Numbered from the stretch's first letter, positions 51,188 through 60,765 are shown. The stretch is 64,000 nucleotides of DNA from M3007 sp032115775 (GCA_032115775.1 JAUMBL010000058.1:29492-93491), one strand, 5' to 3'. The notes: generated from the sequence alone by a model not told the origin. Numbers and translations: made by a program.

Positions 51188-54100
51188 ATGCAATCATTCA
51201 AATCACTGAACAACATTACCGGCTGGCTGGTATTCCTGATCACGGCTGCCGTATTATCCGCTGCTGCGGAGCCTACCGGCAGTCTTTGGGATTGCGGGGA
51301 ATTTATCTCCGGCGCCTACAAGCTTCAGGTGGTGCACCCGCCCGGCGCGCCGATCTTCCTGCTTATCGGGCGTATGTTTGCCTGGGTGGGCAGCATGGTG
51401 TCCAGTGACCCTTCTGTCATCGCTTATGCCGTCAATTTGTTGTCGGCCTGGAGCACGGCTTTTGCAGCCTTGTTCATCTGCTGGAGCACGACCATTTTGG
51501 CGCGCCTGGCGTTTGGATTGCGCGCAGACGAACTGAGCAGCGGGCAGACCGTGGCCGTGCTGGCTTCCGGACTGGTAGCCGGCCTGGTGACGGCTTTCAC
51601 GTCTTCCGTTTGGTTTTCGGCAGTAGAGGGCGAAGTGTACGCCATGTCCACGTTTTTTACCTGCCTGACTCTGTGGGCGGTGTTGAAATGGTATCAGTTG
51701 CCGGATAACGCCCAAGCCGACCGCTGGCTGGTGTTTACTATTTACGCCACCGGTTTGTCCATCGGGGTACACTTGCTCAGCTTGCTGACCTTCCCGGCGC
51801 TGGCGCTGCTGTATTATTTTAAGAAAACAAAAAACCCCACTGTGCCGGGTGCGCTGCTGTCTGCCGGCGCCGGCGTATTAATTATTGTGCTTATACAAAA
51901 ACTGGTAATCGCCGGTATTCCCGCCATGTGGGCCTGGTTCGAGCGCATCCTGGTGAACAGCATGGGGATGCCCTTCCACACGGGCATTATCCCGGTATTT
52001 TTAATTTTCGGCGGAGCGATCTGGTACGGACTGCATTACGCCCGGAAATCCGGCAACGGCCTGCTCCAGCGCATCGTGGTGGCGCTGACCGTGCTGGTGA
52101 TTTCCTACATCTCCTATGGCATGGTCGTAATCCGTGCCAATGCGGATACGCCCATCAACATGAATGCGCCCTCCGACGCCATGCGGCTGCTGCCCTACCT
52201 CAACCGCGAACAATACGGCGAGCGCCCGCTGCTGCGCGGCCCGCACTTCGACGCCAAGCCGGTGGATGTAAAAACCGAAAAACGCTACGGCCGCGTGGGC
52301 AATCGCTATGAGGTGGTGGACGAAAAAACGGAATACGAATACCCCGCGGGATCCAAAACGCTGTTCCCGCGCATGAGCGATTACTCCCAAGGCCGCCCGG
52401 CGCTCTACCGCCGATGGATCAACAAAGAAAATGGCACACCTACTTTTGGAGACAACATCGAGTTTTTCTTTAAATACCAAATCGGCTGGATGTACTGGCG
52501 CTATTTCATGTGGAATTTCGCCGGCCGCCAAAATGGAGAACAAGGATACTACGCCTGGGATCCTTCCGCAGGCCACTGGATCAGCGGGTTCGACTGGTAC
52601 GACTCCATGCGCCTGGGCAACCAAAAGGAATTGCCTGCTTTCCAAAAAAATAACCCCGCGCGGAACACCTATTATATGATTCCGTTTTTCCTGGGGCTGC
52701 TCGGTATGTTTTTCCACTTCCGCCGCCGCCCGCGGGATTTCACCGCCCTGCTGGCGCTGTTCATTATCACGGGTATCGGCATCATCGTCTATTCAAACCA
52801 ACCGCCGAACGAACCGCGCGAACGCGATTACGTCCTCGCCGGCTCTTTCTTTACCTTCGCCATCTGGATCGGCCTGAGCGTGCCGGCGCTGTTTGACCTC
52901 TTCAGCGACCGCCTGCGCCTCCCGGGCGCGCCCGCAGGCGCCCTGGCCGGACTGCTCGCCCTGAGCGCCCCGCTGCTCATGGTCACCCAAAACTGGGATG
53001 ACCACAGCCGCTCGAAACACTACGGCAGCCGCGACTATGCCTCCAACTTCCTCAACTCTTGCGCGCCCAACGCCATTATATTTACCTACGGCGATAACGA
53101 CACCTACCCGCTCTGGTATTGCCAGGAGGTAGAAGGCATCCGAACCGACGTGCGGGTGGTCAACCTCTCCCTCATTGCCGTGGATTGGTATATTGACCAA
53201 CTCCGCCGGAAAGTGAACGACTCGCCGGCAATCAAAATGAGCATCCCGGCAGAACAACTGCGCGGGTTCAAACGCATCCAAACGCCGTTCTATAACCCCG
53301 GACAGGAGCAGGAGATGCCGGTCGCCGACGTCCTGAAGTACCTCGGCGAAGACCATCCCCTGCCGGCGCAGGGCGGCCGCGATTTCGACTCCCACCTGAT
53401 GACGCGCAAAATGTATATGCCCGTCAACAAGGCGCAGGTGCTCGCCAACAAGGTGGTTCCCGAATCGGACTCCGCCCGTATCGCCGACGTGATGCGCTTC
53501 AATCTCGGAGACGACCTGACCTACATCGTCAAAGACCAACTCGCCATGCTGGATATCGTCGCATCCAACCTCTGGGAACGCCCAATCTACTGGGCGGTTA
53601 CCTGCAGGGAAGACCGCCTGTTGGGCCTGCAGGACTACCTGCAACTGGAGGGCCTCGCCCTGCGCCTGACGCCGATCCAAACGCCCAGCAGCATGGATCA
53701 GTACGGCATTCTCGGCAGCGGCCGCGTCGCCGCCGATATCGCCTACGACAATATTATGACGAAATGGCGCTGGGGCAACTTCGACAAAGAACGCCTGTTC
53801 GTGGATCGGTCTTATATGCCCAGCCTGCAAACCATGCGCGTGGCGTTTATCCGTATCGCCCGCGACCTGACCCTTCAAGGCAAAAACGACAAAGCCGTCG
53901 CGCTGGCCGATCGCTACTTCGAGGCTTTCCCGGATTTCAATTTCACCTACGACCAGTTCTCCGCAATCATGGCGGACGTCTATAGCCGCGCCGGCGCAAA
54001 AGACAAGGCCGCCGCTAAAATCCGCGCCATCACCGCCGTAATGGACGAAAACCTGCGCTTCTATGATTCGCTGGACGCAGCGTTCAAGGCCGCCTACCAA

Positions 54101-54244
54101 TCGGAACAAAACTCTACGCTCGGCACGCTCCAACTAATGGCTCGCACAGCCACCGAAATGGGCGATAAAGAACTCGGCCAGGAATTGGAAAGTAAACTCA
54201 TGCGCTACATGACAAATCAACCCGGACTGCCGGGCGTACAATAG
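51188..54244 (+). CDS. DUF2723 GT-C membrane protein (TMEM260-like)
   Basis: 1018 residues. The N-terminal ~250 residues contain the DUF2723 signature WDCGEFISGAYKLQVVHPPG, within a first helix bundle; about a dozen TM helices extend to residue ~590. The C-terminal ~400 residues are soluble and helical (NRSYM-type loops, then TPR-like FAIRIARDLTLQGKNDKAVA-style helices). DUF2723 belongs to the GT-C glycosyltransferases and includes human TMEM260, a protein O-mannosyltransferase; the WDCGEF acidic pair occupies the catalytic-Asp position. Protein glycosylation of envelope or secreted proteins is a reasonable inference. Long gene, no frameshift. Confidence 0.88.
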   Translation: MQSFKSLNNITGWLVFLITAAVLSAAAEPTGSLWDCGEFISGAYKLQVVHPPGAPIFLLIGRMFAWVGSMVSSDPSVIAYAVNLLSAWSTAFAALFICWSTTILARLAFGLRADELSSGQTVAVLASGLVAGLVTAFTSSVWFSAVEGEVYAMSTFFTCLTLWAVLKWYQLPDNAQADRWLVFTIYATGLSIGVHLLSLLTFPALALLYYFKKTKNPTVPGALLSAGAGVLIIVLIQKLVIAGIPAMWAWFERILVNSMGMPFHTGIIPVFLIFGGAIWYGLHYARKSGNGLLQRIVVALTVLVISYISYGMVVIRANADTPINMNAPSDAMRLLPYLNREQYGERPLLRGPHFDAKPVDVKTEKRYGRVGNRYEVVDEKTEYEYPAGSKTLFPRMSDYSQGRPALYRRWINKENGTPTFGDNIEFFFKYQIGWMYWRYFMWNFAGRQNGEQGYYAWDPSAGHWISGFDWYDSMRLGNQKELPAFQKNNPARNTYYMIPFFLGLLGMFFHFRRRPRDFTALLALFIITGIGIIVYSNQPPNEPRERDYVLAGSFFTFAIWIGLSVPALFDLFSDRLRLPGAPAGALAGLLALSAPLLMVTQNWDDHSRSKHYGSRDYASNFLNSCAPNAIIFTYGDNDTYPLWYCQEVEGIRTDVRVVNLSLIAVDWYIDQLRRKVNDSPAIKMSIPAEQLRGFKRIQTPFYNPGQEQEMPVADVLKYLGEDHPLPAQGGRDFDSHLMTRKMYMPVNKAQVLANKVVPESDSARIADVMRFNLGDDLTYIVKDQLAMLDIVASNLWERPIYWAVTCREDRLLGLQDYLQLEGLALRLTPIQTPSSMDQYGILGSGRVAADIAYDNIMTKWRWGNFDKERLFVDRSYMPSLQTMRVAFIRIARDLTLQGKNDKAVALADRYFEAFPDFNFTYDQFSAIMADVYSRAGAKDKAAAKIRAITAVMDENLRFYDSLDAAFKAAYQSEQNSTLGTLQLMARTATEMGDKELGQELESKLMRYMTNQPGLPGVQ

Positions 54245-54253
54245 TAGCCTTAT

Positions 54254-54410
54254 CGGGGTTTTGTACAAAGTATTTCGCCGCCTCCGGCGGCGAAATAAAA
54301 TGGTGAACAGTCGTCTTTTTTTGATTTTTTTTAGAAAAAAATCAAAAAAAGACGACTGTTCAAAATATTATTTTCATTCAAAAGCATTAAGGACTTTTTG
54401 CACAACCCCG
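54254..54410. repeat. family 2 nested-hairpin element, copy B (opposite orientation)
   Basis: Outer arms 54254-54270 and 54394-54410 (CGGGGTTTTGTACAAAG / CTTTTTGCACAACCCCG); GC hairpin 54271-54297 now on the left; central stem 54304-54362 with variable arm TGAACAGTCGTC and a T-run/A-run centre. Relative to copy A the element is inverted. Confidence 0.75.
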
Positions 54411-54422
54411 CCGCATATAAAT

Positions 54423-54890
54423 ATGACCCAAACCGCGCTTAAATTGTGGCTGGAATCCATCTGGTGGATCATCACCGCCGTAGTAGCATACGCCGTCCTC
54501 GTACCCGTGTACAAGGCCATGCACGTATGGCCTTTCCTAATGTGGAATATTATTTTTATCGCGACTTTAATGACGATGACGCGGCATATCTTCCTGCTGC
54601 CCTACACCTTCCTGGCGCGAAAACAGGTGCTGAAAGTGGCCATCATTTTCGCCCTGTTCCCAATCACCTTCGCGCTGGTGAACGGCCTGAATATTTTTCT
54701 GACGTACGTCGAGGAAAATACCTGGGAAACGCTCACCGGACACCTGCCAGCCGAACAAAAACGCGCCATTGAATCCTACCTTTGGACGGAAATGATCTTT
54801 TTCGGCATCGGCAGCGTCATCGCAGCGCCTGCGTTGGCAGTCCGTCTGTTTATCTCCATCTGGAAGCAACACAATGAAAAACCGGCATGA
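54423..54890 (+). CDS. hypothetical four-TM membrane protein
   Basis: 155 residues from ATG 54423. Hydrophobic segments at about 9-30, 36-55, 69-92 and 122-145 alternate with short charged loops (LARKQ, HLPAEQKRAIESYLW). No family recognised. It overlaps nothing and is 7 bp from ruvX; probably the same transcript as ruvX and def. Confidence 0.6.
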   Translation: MTQTALKLWLESIWWIITAVVAYAVLVPVYKAMHVWPFLMWNIIFIATLMTMTRHIFLLPYTFLARKQVLKVAIIFALFPITFALVNGLNIFLTYVEENTWETLTGHLPAEQKRAIESYLWTEMIFFGIGSVIAAPALAVRLFISIWKQHNEKPA

Positions 54891-54897
54891 GCAAACT

Positions 54898-55317
54898 ATG
54901 TCCCGTATTCTCGCCATAGACTACGGACTTCGACGAACCGGCATCGCCGTGACCGATCCGCTCAAAATCATCGCCACCGGGCTTACAACGGCGCCGACGG
55001 CCGAATTGATGGATTTCCTCGTGCGCTACTGCCAGCAGGAACCGGTGGAACTGTTCGTAGTCGGCCTGCCGATGTATCCCGACGGCAATCCGGCGCAAAT
55101 CGCCGGCGCCGTGGACGAATTTGTGGAAAAACTCCGCAAACAATTTCCCGATAAACCCGTTGTACGCCAAGACGAACGCTATACCTCCAATGAAGCGAAA
55201 CGAATTATCCTCCAAAGCGGCGTGAAAAAACAAAAACGACGCGACAAAAGCCTGGTGGACAAAATCGCCGCCGCACTCATCTTGGAACAATATATGCAAG
55301 ATCACTACTGGACGTAG
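54898..55317 (+). CDS. ruvX: RuvX/YqgF Holliday-junction-resolvase-fold protein
   Basis: 139 residues from ATG 54898 (a start at 54874 would overlap the previous gene). RNase H-fold motifs: ILAIDYGLRRTGIAVTDPL, VVGLPMYPDGNPAQIAG, RQDERYTSNEAKRII and the closing KSLVDKIAAALILEQYM, which carries the last acidic residue. In bacteria YqgF acts in 16S rRNA processing; a role in recombination is debated. The gene sits 8 bp after the membrane-protein gene. Confidence 0.93.
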   Translation: MSRILAIDYGLRRTGIAVTDPLKIIATGLTTAPTAELMDFLVRYCQQEPVELFVVGLPMYPDGNPAQIAGAVDEFVEKLRKQFPDKPVVRQDERYTSNEAKRIILQSGVKKQKRRDKSLVDKIAAALILEQYMQDHYWT

Positions 55318-55400
55318 CCCCCGACTGCCCAACCCGCATTTCGCGCTCGCGGCGGCATCGCCTATCGGTTTTTAAAAAAAATCCTTTTCCCTCCGATTCA

Positions 55401-55970
55401 ATGATTCTTCCAATTTACGCTTACGGCCACCCCGTGCTGAAAAAAGTCGCAACGCCTATCGAACCGGACTATCCGCAACTAGCCGAACTGCTCGCCAATA
55501 TGTGGGAAACGATGTACCACGCCGACGGCGTGGGCTTGGCCGCACCGCAAATTGGGCTGCCCATCCGCCTGTTCGTGGTGGATACGACGCACCTCAACCA
55601 GGAAAATAATACACCCGGCGCCGAAAAAGGCTTCAAAAAGGTGTTCATCAACGCCCAAATACTGGAAAATACCGATGCGCTCAATACCATGGAGGAGGGC
55701 TGCCTGAGCATCCCGCGCATCCGCGGTGACGTAGAGCGCCCGGCCGGCATCCGACTGGTTTACCAGGACGAACATTTTCAACAGTTTGAAGAGACGTTCT
55801 CCGGCTTCAATGCCCGCGTCATTCAACACGAATACGACCACATCCAGGGCAAATTGTTCGTAGAAAAACTAAAGCCGCTTAAAAAACGGCTCATCCAAGG
55901 CAAATTAGAGGATATCCGACAAGGAAAGATCAGCGTGGATTACAGGATGCGGTTCTGGGGAAAACCGTGA
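55401..55970 (+). CDS. def: peptide deformylase
   Basis: 189 residues. The three deformylase motifs are intact: GVGLAAPQIG, EEGCLSIPRIR (metal-binding Cys) and QHEYDHIQGKLF (two metal-binding His and the catalytic Glu). It removes the N-formyl group of nascent proteins. A family 2 repeat follows the stop within 17 bp. Confidence 0.97.
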   Translation: MILPIYAYGHPVLKKVATPIEPDYPQLAELLANMWETMYHADGVGLAAPQIGLPIRLFVVDTTHLNQENNTPGAEKGFKKVFINAQILENTDALNTMEEGCLSIPRIRGDVERPAGIRLVYQDEHFQQFEETFSGFNARVIQHEYDHIQGKLFVEKLKPLKKRLIQGKLEDIRQGKISVDYRMRFWGKP

Positions 55971-55986
55971 AATCTAAAAATAATTT

Positions 55987-56044
55987 GGGCGGGCTTCTGT
56001 TTGCTTGATTTTTCTAAAAAAATCAAGCAAACAGAAGCCCGCCC
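55987..56044. repeat. family 2 element, copy C (short)
   Basis: Stem GGGCGGGCTTCTGTTTGCTTG pairs perfectly with its complement around the conserved T-run/CTA/A-run centre; flanked by TAATTT and ATTATTTTAT as in other copies, but without the GC hairpin. Sits between convergent def and the T9SS gene, so may serve as their terminator. Confidence 0.7.
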
Positions 56045-56081
56045 ATTATTTTATCCCATATTCCCAACGAGAACTCCGCCC

Positions 56082-58550
56082 TTATTGAAGGGTCACCTTC
56101 CCAGTTCCCAGCAATTTCCCATCGCGCGACACGCGCAGGAGGTACAATCCGGCAGGCAGGGCGCCGCGCTCCAGGCGCCAGGATGAACCGGTAGCCTGTT
56201 CGCGGCGTACGGGCCGGCCGAGGCCATCCAGCAGTTCTACCTGCCATTCCGCATCAGCGGGCAGGCCCTTCAGTTGGAGCAGGGCGTAGTCCACGGCCGG
56301 ATTGGGCTGGATCGCCAGTTGGAGGCCGGGCGCCGCAGGCGACCAAGCGCTCACCGTCACGAAACTTTCACCGACCCGGTGTTGGGTTTCATTGGTAATC
56401 ACCGGCGGATTGGCGTCGAAGTAGATGGCCGCCTGGTTGAAAATATCCGTTTCCAGCGGCACGCCCGGTTTTTGTTTCACTTTAAAAGAAACAAAACCCT
56501 GAGAGCCGGCCTGGTTCACGTTGCTGTCCGGCAGTGCAATCGGATCAAATACGAATTTCAGATAGCCGTCACCGTAATAATCAAATCGGTAGGGATGGCT
56601 GGAAGCGCCCGGCACCACGCTGCCCGGATCGAGCCAGGGCGAAAGCGTATCGCGAATGACCACCTGAAAAGCGGTATCCGTACCGGTATTCTGAAAGCGG
56701 ATCAGGTATTCGATATCCACGCCGGGCTTGATGTAGTGCTGCGCGCCGTAGCCGCGCGGGAACCCCTGCTTGTCGTTCGGGTCGTACGAGCCGACATTTT
56801 CGCGGCAATCTATGTCTTTCCACAGATCGGCGTCATCGCTTTCAAACTGATTCACGAAGCCCAGGGAGACGTTTTGTCCGTTGGCGCAACCTTCCACCGA
56901 CAAAGACGGCATGGACTGGCCGGGGTGGAAAGGCTCCTGGCTCGCTTCGATGCGCCAGGTGGCGCCATTTGCCGGGGCGGTGAAGAGTACTCGGTCTTCC
57001 CCCTGGCCGAGCGGGTCGCCCGGATTGGTCATCAGCATCACGGCGTCTTCAATGATCACGTAGTTCAGGTTGGCCGTCATGGGCGCCGTTCCCACATTTT
57101 GAGCGTGGAACAACAGCTCGGAACCCAGGCATTCCGCGCGCAGGCGGACGCTGGCGCCCGACCACTGCGGGTCGGCCTGCGGACAAGGGTCGTGCGGGAA
57201 AATCTCCGCTTCCACGCAGTGGGTCTGACCGAGTACGGCAGCGCAGTCCACCTGCGCCCGGATCCAGAAACTACCGCAGGCGCTAACCGCCACATCGCCC
57301 AAATTGAAACGGAATACATTATTGCCGAGATCTATCGCCGGAAGTTCGGCCGACAGGAAATTGAGGAACGGATCCAGCGTAATTTCCACAAAGGCGTCTT
57401 CGGCTGTGGCCGTACCCTGGTTGCAGTAGGCGACCTGATAGTAATTGTCGCCGATGCAACGCCGCAGAAAATTCGTAGCAACGTCCACCTGCAGCGCCGG
57501 GCAAAGCACATCCGCCTGCAGCGGAAGATCTTGCGTGATCGTGGCGCCAAAAGGCACGCTGACCGAATAGGTCGGCTGGCAAGGCGTCCAGGCGCTGTTG
57601 TTCAGCACGACGCCGACTGTATAGGCACCGGACGGCAGGGACACAGAATAGGCGCCGTTGGGATCCGTATAGGCGAAAAACGCTGTGCCGGCAGGGTTTT
57701 CGATGCGCACGGTAAACTGCTGCAATCCCTGGTCGCCGCTGTTGAAAAGGCAATTGCTGTTAAAATCGGCATATACCTTGCCCTCAATCGTACCGCAGTC
57801 GTCCAGGTCGTAATCAAAGTAATAACTATCCGTGGCGCTGCAGCCGTTGGCGTCCGTAACCGTCACAGCATACCAGCCGGCGCCGCTTGGTTGCAACCAG
57901 CTCCAGGTGCTGCCGTTGCTCCAGGCGTACGCGTAGGGTTGCACGCCGCCCGCGATGGACACGAACAAGCCCAGCGAGTCCGTGCAAAGATTATTGCTCC
58001 CGAAATGTTCAATTTCAATGCTCAGCGGATTGCCGGCGGCAAAACTCCGGCATTCCGTAGCGGTACAGCCTTCCGGACTGGTGACCGTCACGCAGTAATT
58101 CGCCGTTTGATCCACGTTAATGGAAGGATTGGTAATCCCGTTGCTCCACAGAAAAGTATTCTGGGGATCGTTCGTTTGCGCCGTGAAGATGACTTCATTG
58201 CACACGACCGGGCTGGATTCAATGATGACTTCCGGTATGGAACCGTCGGAAACCACCGTAATCGTGTCCTGGCAAAAAGACAGCGAATCGCCCACGAATA
58301 CAAAGTACGTGCCGGGCTGACTCACGGTGATCTGGCTGGAATTGCCGACCAGCGGGTTGGGGCCCTGCCAGAAATACAGGTAATTGGGATTGGCGGGCAG
58401 GGCGGTCGCCGTGATCGTTACGGCAGGGCCGTTGCAACTCAGGGTACCGGAAACGCTCAGGGTGACATCGCACTGAGACTGCGCAGCCGCCCGTTGAAAC
58501 CAGCCGCCGCCGAGCGTCAGGAGGGTCAGGATGAGAATTCTTACTTTCAT
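56082..58550 (-). CDS. T9SS type A surface protein with Ig-like, SdrD-like and DUF7619-like domains
   Basis: 822 residues from the ATG at 58550 (signal MKVRILILTLLTLGGGWFQRAAA). Order: Ig/SprB-like units (~25-240; QCDVTLSVSGTLSCNGPAVT, TSPEGCTATECRSF, VTVTDANGCSATDSYYF), a SdrD B-like domain (EGKVYADFNSNCLFNSGDQG, ~250-345), a long beta-rich domain of the kind found in Bacteroidota T9SS proteins (YIEYLIRFQNTGTDTAFQVV type, ~600-720; DUF7619-like by recall), and a type A sorting tail (IQPNPAVDYALLQLKGLP to GKVTLQ). Adhesin or surface structural protein; no enzyme motif. Confidence 0.85.
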   Translation of the reverse strand: MKVRILILTLLTLGGGWFQRAAAQSQCDVTLSVSGTLSCNGPAVTITATALPANPNYLYFWQGPNPLVGNSSQITVSQPGTYFVFVGDSLSFCQDTITVVSDGSIPEVIIESSPVVCNEVIFTAQTNDPQNTFLWSNGITNPSINVDQTANYCVTVTSPEGCTATECRSFAAGNPLSIEIEHFGSNNLCTDSLGLFVSIAGGVQPYAYAWSNGSTWSWLQPSGAGWYAVTVTDANGCSATDSYYFDYDLDDCGTIEGKVYADFNSNCLFNSGDQGLQQFTVRIENPAGTAFFAYTDPNGAYSVSLPSGAYTVGVVLNNSAWTPCQPTYSVSVPFGATITQDLPLQADVLCPALQVDVATNFLRRCIGDNYYQVAYCNQGTATAEDAFVEITLDPFLNFLSAELPAIDLGNNVFRFNLGDVAVSACGSFWIRAQVDCAAVLGQTHCVEAEIFPHDPCPQADPQWSGASVRLRAECLGSELLFHAQNVGTAPMTANLNYVIIEDAVMLMTNPGDPLGQGEDRVLFTAPANGATWRIEASQEPFHPGQSMPSLSVEGCANGQNVSLGFVNQFESDDADLWKDIDCRENVGSYDPNDKQGFPRGYGAQHYIKPGVDIEYLIRFQNTGTDTAFQVVIRDTLSPWLDPGSVVPGASSHPYRFDYYGDGYLKFVFDPIALPDSNVNQAGSQGFVSFKVKQKPGVPLETDIFNQAAIYFDANPPVITNETQHRVGESFVTVSAWSPAAPGLQLAIQPNPAVDYALLQLKGLPADAEWQVELLDGLGRPVRREQATGSSWRLERGALPAGLYLLRVSRDGKLLGTGKVTLQ

Positions 58551-58942
58551 GATACAATCAATTTTTGGTATTTTAAAACATTGGCGCGGATAATTGAGGC
58601 TCGATTTTTTTCGACGATACAAAAGTGCGGCAGCGTTTTGAAGGCGACAAATACATTTTTGTACATTTGTAGAAATTTTTTATTCATTTATAAAATTAAA
58701 AATCTGATTTACAGTTTTTTAATTTTAAAAAAGTAACAAATTTTATTGTTTGAAAAAAAGTAACAGATTCACCAAACCCCGAAGGGGTGACATTATTCTA
58801 GCTCGGTTGACGTTTTGCCATTAAAACCCCGAAGGGGTGACATTATTCTAGCTCGGTTGGCGTTTCGCCATCAAAACCCCGAAGGGGTGACATTATTATG
58901 CCTTCTTAATCTCAAACACGATCCGCTAATATACACACCGCT
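58551..58942. other. 392-bp AT-rich gap with tandem CCCCGAAGGGG array
   Basis: The first 190 bp are very AT-rich (promoter-like DNA for the minus-strand T9SS gene); the tandem repeat array lies at 58774-58895. No ORF or RNA gene recognised. Confidence 0.65.
58774..58895. repeat. three-unit tandem array of ACCCCGAAGGGGT, period exactly 50 bp
   Basis: AAACCCCGAAGGGGTGACATTATT occurs at 58774, 58824 and 58874; the two spacers are alike (ctagctcggtt-GACGTTTTGCCATTA and -GGCGTTTCGCCATCA), and the second forms a small hairpin (TGGCGTTTCGCCA). The repeat is too short and too similar in its spacers to be CRISPR. Confidence 0.85.
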
Positions 58943-60346
58943 ATGCAACACGCGCTTTTATGGCAGTCCCTCTCCACACTCAGTCCCCTCGAGCGCAAGC
59001 ACCTCGGTCAGTGGCTGGAATCGCCGTTTTTTTGCCGTCGACCGCAGCCGGCGCGGTTGTTTCAGTACCTGCGAGAATGTCTGGATCAAGCGCGGGCGCC
59101 CGATATGGACGAAGCCCGGAAGCGAACAGCGGTTTTGACCGACCAGGATTTCCGGCTGCTCATGAGCGAACTGCAGGCGCAAATCGAACATTTTCTGGCG
59201 TATCAGGAATATTTTCGCGACGCAGCCGATGCGCAGATTCGCCTGGCCGCCGCCTGGCGCAAGCGGGGGCTTGACAAGCATTTCCAGCGCGCGCTACGCA
59301 AGGCGCGGCACGACTGGGCTCGACAGCCCTTCCGGCACAGCGGATATTTCGAAGCGCAGGCCGATATTGCCCTGGAAGCGTACCAGTATTTGAGTACCGG
59401 ACAGCGCACGGAGGCTTTCAACCTGCAGGAACTGCTCGACGCCACCGATACCGCGTTTATCCTGCGAAAACTCCGCCAGGCCTGTTTCGCGCTGACCCAC
59501 CAGGCCGTGTACAATGCGGATTACCAACTGGGGCTGCTGGATGCGGTACTGGAACATATCCGCCGAACGCCGGCGATGTTAGACCTGCCGCCCGTGGCGC
59601 TGTATTATTCCTGCTACCTTTTCCTCACCGATCCGGTGGAAGAAACGCATTTTTCCCGCTTTCGAGCACTGCTGCTGGCGCACAGCGCAACCCTGCCGCC
59701 CGACGAGCAGCGCGACCTCTACCTGCTGGCCATCAACTACTGTATCAAAAAAATCAATCAACTGCAAAACGCGTATTTCCGCCAGGCGCTGGAATTGTAC
59801 CAATCGGCCCTGCGCGCCGAACTGCTCCTCGAAAACGGCGCGCTGTCGCCTTTTGCCTATAATAATATCGTCGCCATCGCCCTGAAGGTCGGCGAAACGG
59901 CCTGGGCGGAGCATTTTATCCGGGAATACGCACCGTTGCTGGAAAAAAAACACCGCGAAGCCAATTACCAACTCAACCTCGCACGGGTAGCCTATACGCA
60001 CAAAGACTATCGGAAAGCGCTCCTGCACCTGCAAGAGGCCGACTATAAAGACCTGATCAACAACCTGATCGCGAAAACCCTGCTCTTGAAAATTTATTTC
60101 GAAACCAACGAATACGACGCCCTAGACGCCCACCTGCAATCTATGCAGGGCTTTCTGCGCCGACAACGTGTCATTGGCTACCACCGCGACAACTACCGAA
60201 ATATTATCCGGCTGACGCGCCGAATCATACAGCACAATCCGAATAATCCGGCGGAAGCGACCGCGCTGAAAAATCAAATTGAAGCGGAAAACCCGCTGAC
60301 GGAAAAAGCCTGGATGCTGGAAATGCTCGCCGGAGGGCGCGTGTAG
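58943..60346 (+). CDS. hypothetical helical-repeat protein
   Basis: 467 residues, almost entirely helical, with regularly spaced hydrophobic and Arg-rich helices (e.g. ALYYSCYLFLTDPVEETHFS, RDLYLLAINYCIKKINQLQN, NLARVAYTHKDYRKALLHLQEA). The last third resembles TPR-like pairs. No signal peptide, so cytoplasmic. It looks like an uncharacterised Saprospiraceae family; function unknown. Its start follows the tandem repeat array by 47 bp. Confidence 0.65.
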   Translation: MQHALLWQSLSTLSPLERKHLGQWLESPFFCRRPQPARLFQYLRECLDQARAPDMDEARKRTAVLTDQDFRLLMSELQAQIEHFLAYQEYFRDAADAQIRLAAAWRKRGLDKHFQRALRKARHDWARQPFRHSGYFEAQADIALEAYQYLSTGQRTEAFNLQELLDATDTAFILRKLRQACFALTHQAVYNADYQLGLLDAVLEHIRRTPAMLDLPPVALYYSCYLFLTDPVEETHFSRFRALLLAHSATLPPDEQRDLYLLAINYCIKKINQLQNAYFRQALELYQSALRAELLLENGALSPFAYNNIVAIALKVGETAWAEHFIREYAPLLEKKHREANYQLNLARVAYTHKDYRKALLHLQEADYKDLINNLIAKTLLLKIYFETNEYDALDAHLQSMQGFLRRQRVIGYHRDNYRNIIRLTRRIIQHNPNNPAEATALKNQIEAENPLTEKAWMLEMLAGGRV

Positions 60347-60366
60347 CACAAAACTCAGAAACCGTT

Positions 60367-60765
60367 TTAATGCTCCTCGGATATCTGCATGACCGTATCC
60401 GCCTTCGGCCGCGCATCCAGGCTGATCTCCACGATCAAGCTGCCCTGCACGTCGTGCGGATAGTACAGGCTGTCATACCCGAACGCAACCAGCCAATGCC
60501 TGCCCTCCGGCACGCCGGTGAGGCAGCCGCGCGCGTCCGCACCGGTGTAAAACACCGCATCGTAGTAAGCAGGCGCTTGATCGTATCCGGGAAAAGAGTC
60601 GGCGTTGTACTTGACGTACACCGTCGCCTTCGGAATCGGCTGGTGGTGGTGGTACGTACGCACGCAGATCGCCGTGGGCAACGGGATTTCCTCCGGCGCC
60701 GGCGGCCGGCAGGCGGTATATAAAAGAAGCGCGACGGCGGTCATCAAAAACAAGACAAAGCGCAT
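60367..60765 (-). CDS. small lipoprotein, beta-sandwich-like
   Basis: 132 residues with lipobox LLYTACRPP (Cys19). The mature 113 residues show a beta pattern with KATVYVKYNADSFPG and GCLTGVPEGRHWLVAFGYDSLY, resembling carboxypeptidase-regulatory-like or transthyretin-type domains found in Bacteroidota lipoproteins. Function unknown; convergent with the helical-repeat gene (20-bp gap). Confidence 0.7.
   Translation of the reverse strand: MRFVLFLMTAVALLLYTACRPPAPEEIPLPTAICVRTYHHHQPIPKATVYVKYNADSFPGYDQAPAYYDAVFYTGADARGCLTGVPEGRHWLVAFGYDSLYYPHDVQGSLIVEISLDARPKADTVMQISEEH

Noticed and set aside
58774..58895. CRISPR-like appearance of three 24-bp repeats with regular spacing
   Set aside because: The two spacers are nearly identical to each other, the unit is a palindromic motif also seen singly at 39492, and there are no cas genes.
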